From Lachnospiraceae bacterium (GTDB taxonomy: Bacteria; Bacillota; Clostridia; Lachnospirales; Lachnospiraceae), in the NCBI GenBank assembly GCA_024684085.1, contig JAIKXM010000012.1:1-64000 (forward strand): a DNA stretch of 64,000 nt, in the 5' to 3' direction. A program made the translations under genes and the position numbers. Shown one piece after another: positions 17,446 to 26,693 of this stretch. A model generated the notes under the pieces. The model was not told the DNA's origin, did no database searches, and was given only the letters and a program-made list of their open reading frames with translations. Each line of letters begins with the position of its first letter. Positions within the stretch are counted from its first letter, which is position 1.

Positions 17446-18438
17446 CTACTCATCCGATCCGTCTGCGGATGGATCAGTCCTGTGAAGCTTGATGGGTTTA
17501 AATCCGGCCTTCTCGAACCTTATCGCAAGCCTGGCCTTCCATGCAGCAACAGCCGCTTCCATCTTACTGATCTTACCATAGTTGGCCTGCAATCTCAGAA
17601 GATCCAGATATGCCTTCGAAGTGGAGGACATTCCTCCAAGTGCAAAGTTGGCTATATGTTCATGCACGGGCACGAATCTGACTATACCCGAGCGATAACA
17701 TCTGAGCATAAAATCATAATCCGCCACACTTGTATATCTTGTGTCAAATACTCCGATAGTCTCATACACGCCCCTTGTAACGAAGCATGACGGATGTGAG
17801 ATCATCTTCTCCTCCAGCTTATCGGCATCGCTCATGCTCACTCTGAGCAACTCACCGTCCCTGTAGAAACCTGTTTTTCCATAGAAGATATATCTCTCGT
17901 CGTTATCGCAAACTGCCTGCCTGTTTGATTCAAGATCATTCACTCCTTCATCGCTTAACGCGGATGCCGACATATCATCACACGCCTCAGCCATATCAAC
18001 ACCGGGATCAGCTGCGCCTTCGACACTTTCCTTCGAATCAGTCCCGATGCCGCCTTCTGCCGCAGCCCGCTCTTTATGAAGGGCTTCCACCATATGAGCG
18101 ACGGCTTCCGGCTCGTAATGATCATCACTGTTGATGATGCCGATCAGCTCTCCGGTAGCAAGACCGATGCCCTTATTCATGGCATAGTAGATACCGTCAT
18201 CCGGCTCTGATATTACCTTGAGGCGATCTCCAAAATCATCCCTGTATCCTTCGACCACATCCATGGTCCCGTCTTTAGAAGCACCGTCAACTATTATATA
18301 TTCAATATTCTTATAGGTCTGCCCGAGAACGCTCTCAATGGTGCGTCCGACAGTCTTCTCGGAATTGTAACTAACCGTTACGATACTGACCCTGATATCT
18401 TCCTTAACCTTCTCCATATAACGCCAACCTCTTGTCAT
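17446..18438 (-). CDS. Family 2 glycosyltransferase with acidic insertion
   Basis: This 330-residue GT2 has VSIVTVSYNSE at residues 17-27 and the NSDDHYEPEA acceptor block near 103-112. Residues about 121-178 form an Ala/Asp/Glu/Ser-rich low-complexity stretch that its neighbour and close paralogue (18435-19178) lacks. The start ATG overlaps the stop of that paralogue (ATGA). An internal ATG at 18417 is an alternative. No membrane segment is seen. Confidence 0.88.
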   Translation of the reverse strand: MTRGWRYMEKVKEDIRVSIVTVSYNSEKTVGRTIESVLGQTYKNIEYIIVDGASKDGTMDVVEGYRDDFGDRLKVISEPDDGIYYAMNKGIGLATGELIGIINSDDHYEPEAVAHMVEALHKERAAAEGGIGTDSKESVEGAADPGVDMAEACDDMSASALSDEGVNDLESNRQAVCDNDERYIFYGKTGFYRDGELLRVSMSDADKLEEKMISHPSCFVTRGVYETIGVFDTRYTSVADYDFMLRCYRSGIVRFVPVHEHIANFALGGMSSTSKAYLDLLRLQANYGKISKMEAAVAAWKARLAIRFEKAGFKPIKLHRTDPSADGSDE

Positions 18439-19178
18439 CCCCTATACTTAAGCTTCCTGTATATCCGCTTGGGTATGATGGTAATATAGTAAAAAAACGG
18501 GATATTGACTCTGAGGCTCCTGTCATCCTGTTCCTGCATCGCGCCCAGATTATCAGGTCTTGAACTGATTCCTTCTATTCCTTCCACATGGCTTATCACA
18601 AGATCGACATGCCTGAACGAACATTTGTCACTGAACATTCTGACAACCATGTCATAATCTGCCGTTATGGAATAAGATGTATCATAACCGTATTTTCTCA
18701 TCTTATCCGTTCTGATAAGCATTGACTGATGACACATCATCCTGCCTGTTAAGAACATCTTAAGCAAGGCCGCTCTTCCGTCACTACAGGTCTCCGTAAC
18801 GGTTCCTTCTCTCTTATCACGACGGACATCACCGAATATAATATCCCACGACGCGTCTGCTCCCGTCATCTCCACGACCTTGCTGAGAGTATCCGCAGAT
18901 TCGAACTCATCTCCGCTGTTCATGAAGATGATATAATCACCGTGTGCCATTTTTATTCCCTTATTCATGGCATCATACAATCCCTTATCGGGTTCGGATA
19001 TGACAGTAATGTCATTTTCCATTCTGTATCGGTTGATGACTTCCATGGTCTTGTCTTTAGAAGCACCGTCAACGATTATATACTCCGTATCCCTGTATGT
19101 CTGTCCGAGCACGGACTTTATTGTCTTCTCTATGACCGCTTCCGAATTATAGCAAACGGTAACAATACTTATCTTCAT
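18435..19178 (-). CDS. Family 2 glycosyltransferase
   Basis: This 247-residue GT2 has ISIVTVCYNSE at the N terminus, VDGASKDKTME, and MNSGDEFE as the DxD-like block. It shares long blocks with the next gene downstream (17446-18438), which points to a tandem gene duplication. The enzyme is probably cytoplasmic and acts on a lipid-linked oligosaccharide. AGGGA lies upstream of the ATG. Confidence 0.9.
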   Translation of the reverse strand: MKISIVTVCYNSEAVIEKTIKSVLGQTYRDTEYIIVDGASKDKTMEVINRYRMENDITVISEPDKGLYDAMNKGIKMAHGDYIIFMNSGDEFESADTLSKVVEMTGADASWDIIFGDVRRDKREGTVTETCSDGRAALLKMFLTGRMMCHQSMLIRTDKMRKYGYDTSYSITADYDMVVRMFSDKCSFRHVDLVISHVEGIEGISSRPDNLGAMQEQDDRSLRVNIPFFYYITIIPKRIYRKLKYRG

Positions 19179-19203
19179 TAACTCAGATCCCTAATTCCCC
19201 TTT

Positions 19204-20184
19204 TCATCTCCCTGTAAACAGGTAGAGAATCCTATACATACATATGAAGAGCGCCGGACTGATACAATACAGTTGCATGCACATCTTCATATACAAAGGC
19301 GTATATCTGTTACGTCTGATACTGCGGATATGATCCTTCATATCCTTCTTAAGCCTCAGGGCAACCGGCTTATCATGGACTCCCGCTCTTGCCATTGCTG
19401 TCGCAACAGACATCATGAACTCGCCAAAGAATCCGTACACCGATGCCTCATCTATAAGGGCTCTTTGTAAAACAGAGTCCCGATTTTTTACATAATTAGA
19501 AAGGGCAAGCGCGTGCCTGTTCGTATATCCGGAATGGGATATACTTCCGTAATTCCAATAATAGTGATAGCAGATGTCAGGTATGACCACTATCCTGTCA
19601 GCCTTCAGGAATATATGCAGCATTGCACATATATCTTCGCCGACGACCGATTCGTCCATGAACTCATAATCATCAAAGAGCTCTCTTCTGATAAGCTTAC
19701 CCCAGTATGAACCCTTGAGGATCCTGGTCTCAAGATAAGCCGAGAGGATCTCTGACGGATCGGTGTAGGTTAACGTCTCATTGACATTGTCGGGAGCATC
19801 CCACTCTCTGCCGTTGTCATCGAATCTGATATACTGACCGCACACGATATCCGCGCCCGTGTCGGCAATGACCGATAACAGCTTGTCCATTATATCTTCG
19901 CTGATATAGTCGTCAGCGTCCGCAAACATAAGATATTGACCGGCCGAAGCCGCGATGCCGGCAGATCTGGCCATATCGGGTCCTTTATTGGACTGACTGA
20001 TCAGGCAGAATCTCGGATCTTCTTCGCAGATACGTCTGCATATGGCAGGCGATCCATCGGTTGATCCGTCATCCACGAGTATCACCTCATAATCTCCCGT
20101 ATTCTGAGATTTAAGACTGCCAATACATCTCTCGATATATTTCTCCGCGTTATATACCGGAATTATGACTGATATCTTAGGCAT
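19204..20184 (-). CDS. Family 2 glycosyltransferase (WcaA/EpsJ-like)
   Basis: This 326-residue GT2 starts ISVIIPVYNAEKYIERC, with VDDGSTDGSP and FADADDYISED giving the donor and metal sites. A C-terminal hydrophobic segment may anchor it at the membrane. The ATG at 20184 is chosen because AAGGA lies eight bases upstream. It overlaps the stop of the preceding gene by eight bases. An ATG at 20205 is in frame but poorly placed. Confidence 0.9.
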   Translation of the reverse strand: MPKISVIIPVYNAEKYIERCIGSLKSQNTGDYEVILVDDGSTDGSPAICRRICEEDPRFCLISQSNKGPDMARSAGIAASAGQYLMFADADDYISEDIMDKLLSVIADTGADIVCGQYIRFDDNGREWDAPDNVNETLTYTDPSEILSAYLETRILKGSYWGKLIRRELFDDYEFMDESVVGEDICAMLHIFLKADRIVVIPDICYHYYWNYGSISHSGYTNRHALALSNYVKNRDSVLQRALIDEASVYGFFGEFMMSVATAMARAGVHDKPVALRLKKDMKDHIRSIRRNRYTPLYMKMCMQLYCISPALFICMYRILYLFTGR

Positions 20185-21148
20185 CTTTGTCATCCTTCTC
20201 ATCATCGGGATCGAAGTTGATCCTCTTTTCCTCTACGACAAGAGGTCTGTGGATCACACGTGTATTGATATTCAGAATGTATTCTCCCAGCAGACCGATA
20301 AAGAATAACTGCAGGGAACCTATCAGATATACACCGATAAGGATGGGGGCATTGCCTGCGTTAAAATGATCCCAGCTGATAAGCTTCCTTACAAGATAGA
20401 TCAAAGCGACCAAAAGGCTTATGCCTGATGAAAGGAATCCTAACATTGTTGCAAGTCGCAGGCCCACCTTGGTATATGATGTAATGCTGAGCATCGCCGC
20501 ATCATAAAGAGTATAGAAGTTATTATGGGTCTTACCCGCTCTTCTCTTGGCCTGCTCGTATTCTATCTCCACTCTGTCGAATCCGTGTCCGTACTCGGCA
20601 ACTATTCCCCTGAGGAAAGGAATGGGATCATCGAGCTCTCTCAGAATATCGATGAATGTCTTATCGTAAAGTCCAAAACCTGTGAAATGCTCGATCATCT
20701 CGGTATCCGACATGTTCCTGATCATCTTATAGTACATCGATCTCAAGAAATATATGATGGGATTCTCCTTGGAAGAAGTCTTGATACCGCTGACTATCTT
20801 ATGCCCCTTCTCCCACTCTTCCACGAATCTCGGGATCAGCTCAACCGGATCCTGGAAATCGCAACACATACTTATGGTGCAGTCACCTGTGGTCTGGCAC
20901 ATTCCGTAAAAAGGTGAATTGAACTGACCGAAATTGGTAACATTAAAAATAGCCTTGATTTTCTTATTCTCCCTGCAGATCTTCTCGAGCACATCGCGCG
21001 TACCGTCTGTCGAGCAGTTATCGATAAAAAGGAGTTCATAATCATATTGCGGTAATGCCTCGTTAAGGACATTGATAACCGTCTGACTCATCAACTCCAC
21101 ATTGTCTATCTCATTGTAACAGGGTATAAGTATACTGATCTTCTTCAT
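20177..21148 (-). CDS. GtrB/ArnC-type polyprenyl-phosphate sugar transferase (GT2)
   Basis: This 323-residue paralogue of the 15475-16440 gene has ISILIPCYNEIDNVE, the CCDFQDPVELIP block and two C-terminal membrane helices. Two such enzymes in one operon suggest two polyprenyl-phosphate sugars or side branches. The ATG at 21148 is preceded by AGAGGA. It is the first gene after the promoter at 21193-21221. Confidence 0.9.
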   Translation of the reverse strand: MKKISILIPCYNEIDNVELMSQTVINVLNEALPQYDYELLFIDNCSTDGTRDVLEKICRENKKIKAIFNVTNFGQFNSPFYGMCQTTGDCTISMCCDFQDPVELIPRFVEEWEKGHKIVSGIKTSSKENPIIYFLRSMYYKMIRNMSDTEMIEHFTGFGLYDKTFIDILRELDDPIPFLRGIVAEYGHGFDRVEIEYEQAKRRAGKTHNNFYTLYDAAMLSITSYTKVGLRLATMLGFLSSGISLLVALIYLVRKLISWDHFNAGNAPILIGVYLIGSLQLFFIGLLGEYILNINTRVIHRPLVVEEKRINFDPDDEKDDKDA

Positions 21149-21192
21149 ATAATCCTCTATTGATATGTATTTACACAAAAACTTATCATTTT

Positions 21193-21221
21193 ATTCTAAC
21201 CTATTTGTAAAAGTGCGTCAA
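21193..21221 (-). promoter_or_regulatory. Sigma-70-type promoter for the GT2 operon
   Basis: On the minus strand TTGACG (21216-21221) is separated by exactly 17 bases from TAGAAT (21193-21198). Expected start is near 21186, giving a leader of about 38 bases to the ATG at 21148. It should drive the run of glycosyltransferases down to at least 12422. Confidence 0.75.
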
Positions 21222-21253
21222 TTAAGGACTATTGTGGCGGGACATTTTAAGAC

Positions 21254-21282
21254 TTTAATAAGAAAAAGGTTTAGCTTATAAT
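21254..21282 (+). promoter_or_regulatory. Promoter for the O-antigen ligase gene
   Basis: A perfect TATAAT at 21277-21282 has a weak TTTAAT at 17 bases. It points to the ligase gene and lies back to back with the minus-strand promoter. Confidence 0.45.
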
Positions 21283-21306
21283 TATATGGATGCACGATGC
21301 AATGAG

Positions 21307-21357
21307 GGCTTAACAGGCCGATCAGTCAGTCGGAACAACAAAAGAGAACGTTAAGCC
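21307..21357 (+). promoter_or_regulatory. Structured 5' leader of the ligase mRNA
   Basis: GGCTTAAC at 21307 pairs perfectly with GTTAAGCC ending at 21357. The 35 bases between contain a second small stem, CCGA / TCGG. The fold lies between the TATAAT box and the ribosome binding site. Function is unknown, and it matches no riboswitch I recognise. Confidence 0.4.
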
Positions 21358-21395
21358 AAAAATCTGTATCCAAATGTGAGTAAAGGGTGATATAT

Positions 21396-23195
21396 ATGAG
21401 CAAAAAACGTAGATCCAATTCAAGTAATCTTAGATCCACCTCAGAGGTTCTGTTAAATGACCTGATCAATCTGTATCTTTTTTGCCTCATCTGCATCTTC
21501 CCCTTCTATATGACTAACGGATATGCCAATCTTGGAACCGACAAGGCTGTATTCTTACGCAACCTCGCCGTTTCTTTTTCCGTTATATTCATCCTGATTC
21601 TGTCAATTGCCTTTATAGCCGATAAGATTGGCAGCAGATCTGTCACCAATAATAAGGGCAATAAAAAGAAGTCTAAGGCAAATGTTTCAGGTCATGTTCA
21701 AAAGAATGCCAAAGCAAACGTTTCAGGTCATATGAACAGCAATCCAAATGATATATCAGAGCAGACTTCCGGATCGATCAAATGGATCGTTACAAATCCG
21801 GCATTCACCTTGGGAGTGTATGCTGTCACTATCCTCATATCTTTCATAGCAAGCAGTTACAAAGCTGATTCATTAAGCGGTAGCGAAGGATGGTACATGG
21901 GTCTGCTCACTCAGGTTTCATTGCTGATCACTGCTTTCGCAATCTATAAGTACTGGCAGCCATCACTTGTTATATTTCGTCTTGCTGCGATCGTATCCGG
22001 CATCCTCTTTATATGGGCAGTGCTTAACCGATTTGATATCTATCCGATACAACTCGCATATGCCAGACCTGTTTCACTGGCAAGCCTTGGTAATATCAAC
22101 TGGTTCTGCGGATATCTGTCTCTGGCATTCCCCTTATCCTTAGGATACTTAAGCTACAAGATCGCCGGACTTGATCTCTTCCGGGATCGCACATTAGATA
22201 AACGCGAGATCTTCTCGCTTCCCGTGATCGCAGGTGTTGTGCATCTATTCCTATCCTGCGCCATTACCATGTTGCAGGGAAGTGATTCCGCGATACTTAT
22301 CCTTGCAGTAAGCTTTATCGCATTCAGTCTGGTTTCTGACACATATGTCACAAAAGTATCATTATATATATGTGGGACTCTCACCTGTATAATGCTTGTT
22401 ATCTTACGTCTGCTGATTAATATATTCGATCTTGGCATCAACTACTCATCCGTCACGATATCTGTTCTTACAAAGGGGCCTTTACTGTATATCGTCACAG
22501 TTCTTATGCTGATAATCTGTTGCCTCTTCTTTATTCCGGCTTACAGTCAGAACCATAAGAGCAATACCGGCAGATCACTGCGTTCCTTTCCTCAGATAAA
22601 GACCGTTAACAGGATTCTGCTCATTGCCCTTCTTGTGATCACGAGCCTGACTGTAATTGCATTCATATTGAACAGCGTATTGCCTGCTTTTTTGCCCATG
22701 GGAGGTGACAGTTTCATCTTCTCGGATAACTGGGGCAACGGGAGAGGCTTCATATGGAAGGTCTCGCTTAAATTGTTCGGCAGCGGCAGTATCCTCAACA
22801 AGCTATTCGGTTTCGGTCCGGATGCGTATTCGTGTGTGGCATACGGCGACTTAAGCCCTGTCAGGGACGAGCTTCTTGCGTTCTTCGGCAACGTGAAACT
22901 GACCAATGCGCATAACGAACTCATCACTATTCTGATCAATACCGGAATCCCGGGTGTGATAGCGTTCGTCTGTATGATGATATCTGTGATAAAAGCGGGC
23001 ATTAAAAAAGCCGATCCTAACACTTCTGTTAAGAACGGCAATAATGTCGATAATGATACAGTGGCACTGATCATGGCAGTCTCACTCATCACTTATCTTA
23101 TTCATAATATTGTGAGCTTCCAGCACCCTCTCAATCTCCCTTATATGTATGCGATCATCGGTATGATCAGTGTATATAAAAAAGTGGCTAATTAA
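21396..23195 (+). CDS. O-antigen ligase / polymerase (Wzy_C family)
   Basis: This 599-residue polytopic protein has about 12 membrane segments. Near the C-terminal third it carries TNAHNELITILINTG, the HN(E) block of the WaaL/Wzy_C loop. A Lys/Asn-rich cytoplasmic insertion (about residues 85-125) contains a short duplicated KANVSGH element. It would polymerise or ligate lipid-linked glycan at the outer face. It is the only plus-strand gene in the left half. The ATG at 21396 follows AGGG, and an in-frame GTG at 21387 overlaps that site. Confidence 0.88.
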   Translation: MSKKRRSNSSNLRSTSEVLLNDLINLYLFCLICIFPFYMTNGYANLGTDKAVFLRNLAVSFSVIFILILSIAFIADKIGSRSVTNNKGNKKKSKANVSGHVQKNAKANVSGHMNSNPNDISEQTSGSIKWIVTNPAFTLGVYAVTILISFIASSYKADSLSGSEGWYMGLLTQVSLLITAFAIYKYWQPSLVIFRLAAIVSGILFIWAVLNRFDIYPIQLAYARPVSLASLGNINWFCGYLSLAFPLSLGYLSYKIAGLDLFRDRTLDKREIFSLPVIAGVVHLFLSCAITMLQGSDSAILILAVSFIAFSLVSDTYVTKVSLYICGTLTCIMLVILRLLINIFDLGINYSSVTISVLTKGPLLYIVTVLMLIICCLFFIPAYSQNHKSNTGRSLRSFPQIKTVNRILLIALLVITSLTVIAFILNSVLPAFLPMGGDSFIFSDNWGNGRGFIWKVSLKLFGSGSILNKLFGFGPDAYSCVAYGDLSPVRDELLAFFGNVKLTNAHNELITILINTGIPGVIAFVCMMISVIKAGIKKADPNTSVKNGNNVDNDTVALIMAVSLITYLIHNIVSFQHPLNLPYMYAIIGMISVYKKVAN

Positions 23196-23251
23196 CAGCT
23201 AAATCTTATTCCTCTGAACATCCGGATCTCCGGTCTGGTGACGCCTCTGTC

Positions 23252-23368
23252 AGCGAAACAAAGATCCCAACAGTCCGCGACGTTCCTGGCAGCGAACCAA
23301 AGATCCCAACACCCTGCGCCACTTCTATTAACGAACCATAGATTCCAACACCCCCCGCCACTTCGGAG
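23252..23368. repeat. 39-bp tandem repeat derived from the GT4 3' end
   Basis: Units of 39 bases start at 23252, 23291 and 23330, the last running into the end of the GT4 gene. Each carries a version of GATCCCAACA. On the minus strand the array repeats the last 13 codons of that gene (AAGTGGCGG...GTTCG) two to three times beyond its stop. Confidence 0.8.
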
Positions 23369-24530
23369 CGACAACGGAATAGTCAAAGGAAGATGCTTTT
23401 GTGACACATCTGTCACTATATTCTTCCTCGTGTTCTATACAGTTTCTTATTCCCTCGGCAAGATCCAAAGGATCGCACATATCAGCCAGATATCCGTTGA
23501 TCTTATGATCGATCTGATCCACAATCCCGCCGGCCGGAAAAGCAGCAACGGGCGTACCACAGGCCATCGATTCACACACCATAAGTCCGAACGATTCCTG
23601 AAGTGAAGGCACTACAGTCACATCTGCAGCATTGTATATCAGGCGCATACGGTCTTCATCTTCCACATAGCCTAAAGATATATGCTCCTGTCTTATCAGC
23701 AGACTGTCCTCTTCGTCCATCCTTCCGAGAAGAATGACAAATACCTCATCATCGTCCAACTCTCTCAATGCCTCTATCAGATACCTGCCGCCCTTATTGG
23801 CATTATCACGTCCCATATTGACAGCGCCCGCCAGTATCACAGGTTTATCTCCGGGAATCCCAAGCTGTCTTAATGCTTCCGTTTTATGAGTTCTGAAGAA
23901 CACATTCTTATCTATCGTATTGGGAATATATTCCACTCTTGCATTTCTACCCACAAGACTCTTTCTGATATCTTCGATAATACTTCTTCCGGGGCCTGCC
24001 AGGATCACATTGGGCCTTGACGAATATTCTGCCTTGATACGAGCCTGTTCTCTTACCCTTTTACGCAGTCTCCCTGCTTTTTTGCAATCAGCACATCCGT
24101 CTGCAAATCCGCCACAACCGCCGTCAACATGACAACCACCTGTAAAATGCCACATGTCATGACAAAATATAACAACCGGCTTGCCTATATCGATAAGCGC
24201 CGATATTGCCTTGGTGCTTAAGAACGAATTGACCCAGTGTATGAATATAACATCAGCCTCGAGCACAAGCGGAGACTCAGACAGATCCGAAGACAGAATG
24301 TCGCAGTCCACAGATCCGTTTGCAAACAGTCCATTGATCAGATTACGCGATTTGGATACAAGCTTAGCCATCGGACTCTTAAGAAACTCTTCACCTCCTG
24401 CAGACGACGAAAGACAGTTCCTAAAGAGAACAACAGATTCCATGCCTTCTCTGTTCAATGCTTCATTAAGGCGCACAACCGCCTTGAAAGCACCTCCCAT
24501 ATCAATTGTAGTAATATGAACTGCTTTCAT
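23328..24530 (-). CDS. Family 4 glycosyltransferase
   Basis: This 400-residue GT-B transferase starts MKAVHITTIDMGGA, and its C-terminal donor domain has SLQESFGLMVCESMACGTPV, the E-x7-E retaining-GT4 signature. A Cys/Gly-rich loop (about residues 128-150, CHVDGGCGGFADGCADCK) is typical of the WcaC-like subgroup. The ATG at 24530 overlaps the preceding stop (ATGA), with AGGAG nine bases upstream. It is the last gene of the long operon that begins at 41102. Confidence 0.92.
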   Translation of the reverse strand: MKAVHITTIDMGGAFKAVVRLNEALNREGMESVVLFRNCLSSSAGGEEFLKSPMAKLVSKSRNLINGLFANGSVDCDILSSDLSESPLVLEADVIFIHWVNSFLSTKAISALIDIGKPVVIFCHDMWHFTGGCHVDGGCGGFADGCADCKKAGRLRKRVREQARIKAEYSSRPNVILAGPGRSIIEDIRKSLVGRNARVEYIPNTIDKNVFFRTHKTEALRQLGIPGDKPVILAGAVNMGRDNANKGGRYLIEALRELDDDEVFVILLGRMDEEDSLLIRQEHISLGYVEDEDRMRLIYNAADVTVVPSLQESFGLMVCESMACGTPVAAFPAGGIVDQIDHKINGYLADMCDPLDLAEGIRNCIEHEEEYSDRCVTKASSFDYSVVAPKWRGVLESMVR

Positions 24531-25468
24531 CGACAACCGCTCCTGCACCATTGTATTGTAGCGCTGATACCCTTGCGAAAAGGAGTTGTACTTCTGAATC
24601 CGGTATCTTTTTCAAGATCAGTTGTATCGGCAACGAGATACATTACCTGATTCTCTCCGTAAGGGATATCTCCCAGACCAAGTTCAAGATCAGGATCTAT
24701 GGCATCTCTGAGCTCTTCGATATATTCCCGAAGAGGACGGCCATGACCTGATCCTATAGGGTAGATCCTGCCGTTCATCCCGCTATTATTCAGAGCATTA
24801 CGACCAAGCGAAAGCATTGCCTCAGCGGCATCCGCACTGTAGATATAATCCCAGATCTGCTCACCCGGGGTGAACTTCGGCTTCTTGCCTTCAAGTAACT
24901 GCCTGATCGTAGAGATGATCATTGTCTTCTCGCCGTCATAAGGACCGTAGACGCTTAATATCCTTGTCCATATATGTGTCATCCCCAGCTGACGGCATCT
25001 GATCCTGCTCATATTGCCGGCGCATAGCTTGGCTATACCGTAGCCATTCTCGGGATTGACAGGTGTGTCATCTTTTAACATTCCGGATACTCTTCCGTAT
25101 TCGGCCTGCGAGCCCGCTCCGACGAATACTTTACAGCCGATCGCAGATGCCAGCTCAACCGCATCAAGTGTATATGTGACATTTCTGTTCTGCAGTCTCA
25201 TATCATTGCGCCCGTCACCGATGGTACCTGCCCATGCCAGATGGAAGAATATGTTGGCTTCTCCGATGGCAGCTGCTATCCTGTCTCTGTTGGGACCTAC
25301 ATCCTCAAGGCCGGCCTCTACGACCTCAACGCCTTCCAGTTCCTTGAGGCGATGAAGCCTGTCGGATCCACTCCGGACCAGTGCCGTAACTTCCACACCA
25401 TTCTGTATGCACTTTTCTGCCAGAGCCATTCCTATCGCTCCGGTCGCACCGAAAATAACCGCTTTCAT
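24527..25468 (-). CDS. NAD(P)-dependent sugar epimerase/reductase, RfbJ-like
   Basis: This 313-residue extended SDR has FGATGAIGMALAEK at the N terminus. Its catalytic-Tyr block reads YGIAKL, and QIWDYIYSADAAEAM resembles RfbJ-type reductases. It is a paralogue of the 14499-15407 protein (shared FFHLAWAG, IGSGxxxPLR). In a locus with RfbF/G/H and a YerE-like TPP enzyme it could be a C4 or side-chain carbonyl reductase. The substrate is inferred. Confidence 0.86.
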   Translation of the reverse strand: MKAVIFGATGAIGMALAEKCIQNGVEVTALVRSGSDRLHRLKELEGVEVVEAGLEDVGPNRDRIAAAIGEANIFFHLAWAGTIGDGRNDMRLQNRNVTYTLDAVELASAIGCKVFVGAGSQAEYGRVSGMLKDDTPVNPENGYGIAKLCAGNMSRIRCRQLGMTHIWTRILSVYGPYDGEKTMIISTIRQLLEGKKPKFTPGEQIWDYIYSADAAEAMLSLGRNALNNSGMNGRIYPIGSGHGRPLREYIEELRDAIDPDLELGLGDIPYGENQVMYLVADTTDLEKDTGFRSTTPFRKGISATIQWCRSGCR

Positions 25469-25493
25469 CCTGTCACATCCATGCCTGCAACCG

Positions 25494-26675
25494 TCACTGC
25501 TGATCGTTGCACAGCTCCTCGTATACTCTTTCTATCTTCTTAACACAATTCTTCATATCATAATCCGATGGATCAAAACTTGAATGCTCCGCGTTTGCCG
25601 AATATTCATTCGCCTCATTTTTATCCTTATATCGGATCACTTCATCAGCCCAGACTGTAACCTCATCTTCAAGACTTAAGGTATGGATCCTGTCAGAGAT
25701 CCTCACACACTCCGGCACCTTATCCGAGATCACACACTCAAGTCCCATACACTGAGCTTCGAGCAAAACATTGCCGTAACCTTCCCATCTTGAAGGGAAT
25801 AGAAAAACATCCATGGCGCTCATAAGCTCCGGAACATCGGATCTGTTGCTGAGTAAGATAACTTCTTCGCTGATGCCAAGTTCCTCTATCTTCTTCCGGA
25901 TATCATCATAGAGAGGTCCCTTACCGATAAGCAGAAGACGAACCTTCTCACCTCTATTCTTAAGGCACGCCGCTACATCCAGAATAAGCGCATGATTCTT
26001 CTGTTCATGAAGACGGCCCACATTGCCGATCACATATTCATCTTCAGCGATCCCAAGCTCCGCTCTTTTGACACCTCTGTCATATAGGGCAGGATCAAAT
26101 CTGCTCATATCGATACCGTTATTAACAGTGATCACCCTGTCGGTATCAAACCTTTGCATGAGTTCCTTTCTCATGGACTCATGAAGCGCTATAAGTGTCA
26201 TTCCATGCTTATGTATAAGCTTATATACTCTGCGATACTCCCTGTACTTACGGCCGGCACTCCTGTCGGTACTGAAGTAATTATCAAAGACATTATGGAT
26301 GGTCATCACAAGACGACACTTCATCTTCTTTAACGGAAGCAGTGCAAAATACGGCCCGACCAGAAGATGTATATGGATTATATCAGGATCTTCCTTAAGC
26401 ATTACACGACGGAATGCATGGAATCTGACCAGTGTTCTTACGACCTTCTCAATGACATTCAGATCGGTTCTTGAACCATAAGCCGCTTCATTAAGATATT
26501 CAGTTCTGATACCAAGATCATCCAGAATCTGCTCATTACCTGACTGATATCTGTGATCCAGAACCACAACGTTCATATCAAAACGGCTCCTGTCTATAAG
26601 CTGACAGTAATCCTTGACCATAGTCTCGGCGCCGCCGGTACTCATTGTGGTTATGCACTCGGTTACTCTTATCAT
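25494..26675 (-). CDS. Family 4 glycosyltransferase
   Basis: This 393-residue GT-B enzyme starts with IRVTECITTMSTGGAETMV. Its C-terminal domain has GRLHEQKNH and FPSRWEGYGNVLLEAQCMGL, the typical E-x7-E block. I prefer the ATG at 26675 (GGTGG upstream) over the GTG at 26684. It is likely cytoplasmic, adding one sugar to the repeat unit. Confidence 0.92.
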   Translation of the reverse strand: MIRVTECITTMSTGGAETMVKDYCQLIDRSRFDMNVVVLDHRYQSGNEQILDDLGIRTEYLNEAAYGSRTDLNVIEKVVRTLVRFHAFRRVMLKEDPDIIHIHLLVGPYFALLPLKKMKCRLVMTIHNVFDNYFSTDRSAGRKYREYRRVYKLIHKHGMTLIALHESMRKELMQRFDTDRVITVNNGIDMSRFDPALYDRGVKRAELGIAEDEYVIGNVGRLHEQKNHALILDVAACLKNRGEKVRLLLIGKGPLYDDIRKKIEELGISEEVILLSNRSDVPELMSAMDVFLFPSRWEGYGNVLLEAQCMGLECVISDKVPECVRISDRIHTLSLEDEVTVWADEVIRYKDKNEANEYSANAEHSSFDPSDYDMKNCVKKIERVYEELCNDQQ

Positions 26676-26693
26676 CCGTACCACCGCTGTAAA

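Noticed and set aside
23192-23416. 74-codon frame with a 13-residue repeat
   Set aside because: It is the out-of-frame reading of the duplicated GT4 tail, with no ribosome binding site.
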